Origin: Methanoculleus sp.
GTDB lineage: Archaea > Halobacteriota > Methanomicrobia > Methanomicrobiales > Methanoculleaceae
Direction: 5' to 3'
DNA length: 6,737 nucleotides
Assembly: GCA_028698765.1 (NCBI GenBank)
Contig: JAQVVW010000076.1
Coordinates: 1 to 6,737 of the forward strand
Each line of letters begins with the position of its first letter. Positions within the stretch are counted from its first letter, which is position 1. The notes beneath the pieces are model-generated. The model was not told the origin of the DNA. It was given only the letters and a program-made list of their open reading frames with translations, and did no database searches. The translations under genes and the position numbers were made by a program. Shown one piece after another: positions 5,779 through 6,737 of this stretch.

Positions 5779-6615
5779 ATGCACGACGCTCTCCAGGTAC
5801 GGGTGCCGACGGGTATCGCCTCGCTCGATCCCGTGCTGGAAGGGGGTGTTCCTCCGGGATCGGCGGTGCTGCTCCTCGGGGAGCCCGGTGCCGGCAACGT
5901 CGAATTTGTGCAGACGTCGCTCATACGGCTCTCCCAGATGAAGCAGGACGGGGTGGCCGACGAGCATCTCCTGCTCCCGGAGTGCATCTCGTACGTGACG
6001 TTCACCCGGATGCGAGAGGATATCCTGAAGGAGATAGCCCTCTCGTTCAATCCTGCACTCTATGATCGCCTCGGAAAGGAGATTGTCTTCCACGACCTCT
6101 CGGAGCTCTACTTCGACGCCAGTATCGTCCCCCCCGACTGGTACGGGGAGGGAAGCGTTATCGAACGTCTGCAGAAGAAACAGCGCAAAGAAAACGGCGA
6201 TATCCTTGCAGAACTCGCCCGGGCGATCGATCAGTGCCCCAGGAACAGCTTGATTATCCTTGATTCGCTCACCGATATCGCGCCGCCGCTTACGGAAGGG
6301 AGACGCTGGCATGCATTCATCGCCTTCCTGCGCGGGTTGCAGCGCGCCGCAAAGCGCCGGAACACCACGATCTATCTTCTGCTCACGTCCGGCATCCTGG
6401 ATAGAACAAGAGAACTTGAGATCGCCGACTGCGTCGACGCCACGATCCTCTTTTGCTGGGAGGAGAGCGGTGCACAGCGCCGACAGCGGGTTATGTACTT
6501 CGAGAAATTCCGGGGCGTAATGCCCCGCCTCGAGGCCAGGAATCTGGTGAAATTCGCCGTCTCGATCTCGGCGACGGAGGGATTCGAGGTGCAAAACATC
6601 AGGATGGTGGTATAA
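5779..6615 (+). CDS. KaiC/RadA-like (RAD55-type) protein with degenerate Walker A
   Basis: The 278-residue protein has a single RecA-type core of the KaiC-like family. It opens VPTGIASLDPVLEGGVPPGS (residues 9-28), the classic KaiC-family start. The P-loop position reads GEPGAGNVEF (34-43): the invariant Lys is Asn40 and the following Ser/Thr is Val41, so ATP binding or hydrolysis is probably weak or lost. The Walker B strand NSLIILDSLTD (156-166, Asp162) is kept. The C-terminal part (about 218-278) is strand-rich, with FEKFRGVMPRLEARN (241-255) resembling KaiC-like late strands. No DNA-binding or membrane segment is evident. The ATG at 5779 is used here; the GTG at 5803 is possible, since no good Shine-Dalgarno precedes the ATG. 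An intact KaiC-like gene starts 11 nt after its stop, so the two are probably one operon, divergent from the pilus operon. Relatives act in signalling, archaellum assembly (FlaH type) or recombination; the role here is unknown. Confidence 0.82.
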   Translation: MHDALQVRVPTGIASLDPVLEGGVPPGSAVLLLGEPGAGNVEFVQTSLIRLSQMKQDGVADEHLLLPECISYVTFTRMREDILKEIALSFNPALYDRLGKEIVFHDLSELYFDASIVPPDWYGEGSVIERLQKKQRKENGDILAELARAIDQCPRNSLIILDSLTDIAPPLTEGRRWHAFIAFLRGLQRAAKRRNTTIYLLLTSGILDRTRELEIADCVDATILFCWEESGAQRRQRVMYFEKFRGVMPRLEARNLVKFAVSISATEGFEVQNIRMVV

Positions 6616-6626
6616 CGGCAAACCGG

Positions 6627-6737
6627 GTGAGTTTCGGAGTCGAAGGGCTGGACGCGATGCTCTCGGGGGGACTTCTCGAGAAGAGCATCTGCGCGATCGT
6701 CGGCACCTACGGCACCGGGAAGACGTCATTCGCTCTC
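6627..6737 (+). CDS. KaiC/RadA-like ATPase, N-terminal fragment, cut by window edge
   Basis: Thirty-seven codons are visible before the window ends. The protein starts (M)SFGVEGLDAMLSGGLLEKS and continues to an intact Walker A, GTYGTGKTS (residues 26-34), which identifies the KaiC/RadA-like family. The start is taken as GTG at 6627 because the family normally begins a few residues before the G-[IV]-x-G-LD motif, and no other start lies in frame upstream after the previous stop. GGTGGT (6605-6610) is the nearest ribosome-like site but is far away at 16 nt. An ATG at 6656 would lose part of the conserved motif. Unlike its upstream neighbour it has the full set of P-loop residues, so it is probably the active ATPase of the pair. 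Total length and C-terminal domains are unknown. Confidence 0.8.
   Translation, partial: MSFGVEGLDAMLSGGLLEKSICAIVGTYGTGKTSFAL

Noticed and set aside
5678..5941. Possible leader ORF (87 codons) starting beside the TATA element
   Set aside because: It has no ribosome site, it would run well into the KaiC-like gene in another frame, and its residue make-up shows no pattern.
5761..6729. Minus-strand open frame (322 codons) antisense to the KaiC-like genes
   Set aside because: It has no recognisable domain, and the plus strand carries the RecA-fold motifs. Its length follows from GC-rich third positions.
1..6737. CRISPR array, insertion sequence or integrase attachment site
   Set aside because: No regularly spaced direct repeats, no transposase or integrase reading frame, and no terminal inverted repeats with target duplication were seen.

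Overview
The window looks like chromosomal DNA from a GC-rich methanogenic archaeon, most likely of the order Methanomicrobiales (a Methanoculleus-like genome is my best guess, from memory and not from a search). The signs are an archaeal A-type ATP synthase operon that opens with subunits H and I, an archaeal type IV pilus ATPase paired with its membrane platform protein, archaeal TATA-box promoters in AT-rich dips of an otherwise GC-rich sequence, Shine-Dalgarno motifs matching an archaeal 16S tail, and KaiC/RadA-like ATPases.

Layout. Four transcription blocks can be proposed. (1) Minus strand, 5508 down to 1958: a two-gene pilus operon, with a secretion ATPase overlapping by 4 nt a 647-residue membrane protein that carries two T2SSF domains. 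It ends in a strong GC-rich hairpin followed by a short T run (1950-1895). (2) Minus strand, 1857 down to 1182: a 51-residue zinc-ribbon protein overlapping by 17 nt an unrecognised 178-residue soluble protein. (3) Minus strand, 1130 to the left edge: the start of the A-type ATP synthase operon, subunit H (109 aa) followed by subunit I (first 271 codons only). Its likely TATA box overlaps the stop codon of the 178-residue gene. (4) Plus strand, 5779 to the right edge: two tandem KaiC/RadA-like ATPases. The first has a broken Walker A motif; the second has an intact one and is cut by the window end.

Blocks 1 and 4 diverge from a 270-bp intergenic region. It holds a strong TATA-like element that reads well in both directions, flanked by two GC-rich inverted repeats built from the same CCCCGGAG half-site. 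This is the most interesting non-coding stretch.

How the genes relate. The ATPase would power, and the TadC/PilC-type protein would anchor, the assembly of archaeal type IV pilins encoded elsewhere, since no pilin or prepilin peptidase is visible here. Subunits H and I form the peripheral stalk and stator of the ion-driven ATP synthase. The degenerate and intact KaiC-like pair may work as a regulatory or hetero-oligomeric unit; its place opposite the pilus operon hints at a link but does not prove one. I see no CRISPR array, insertion sequence, tRNA or rRNA. Many long open frames lie antisense to the real genes and are rejected as GC-bias shadows.
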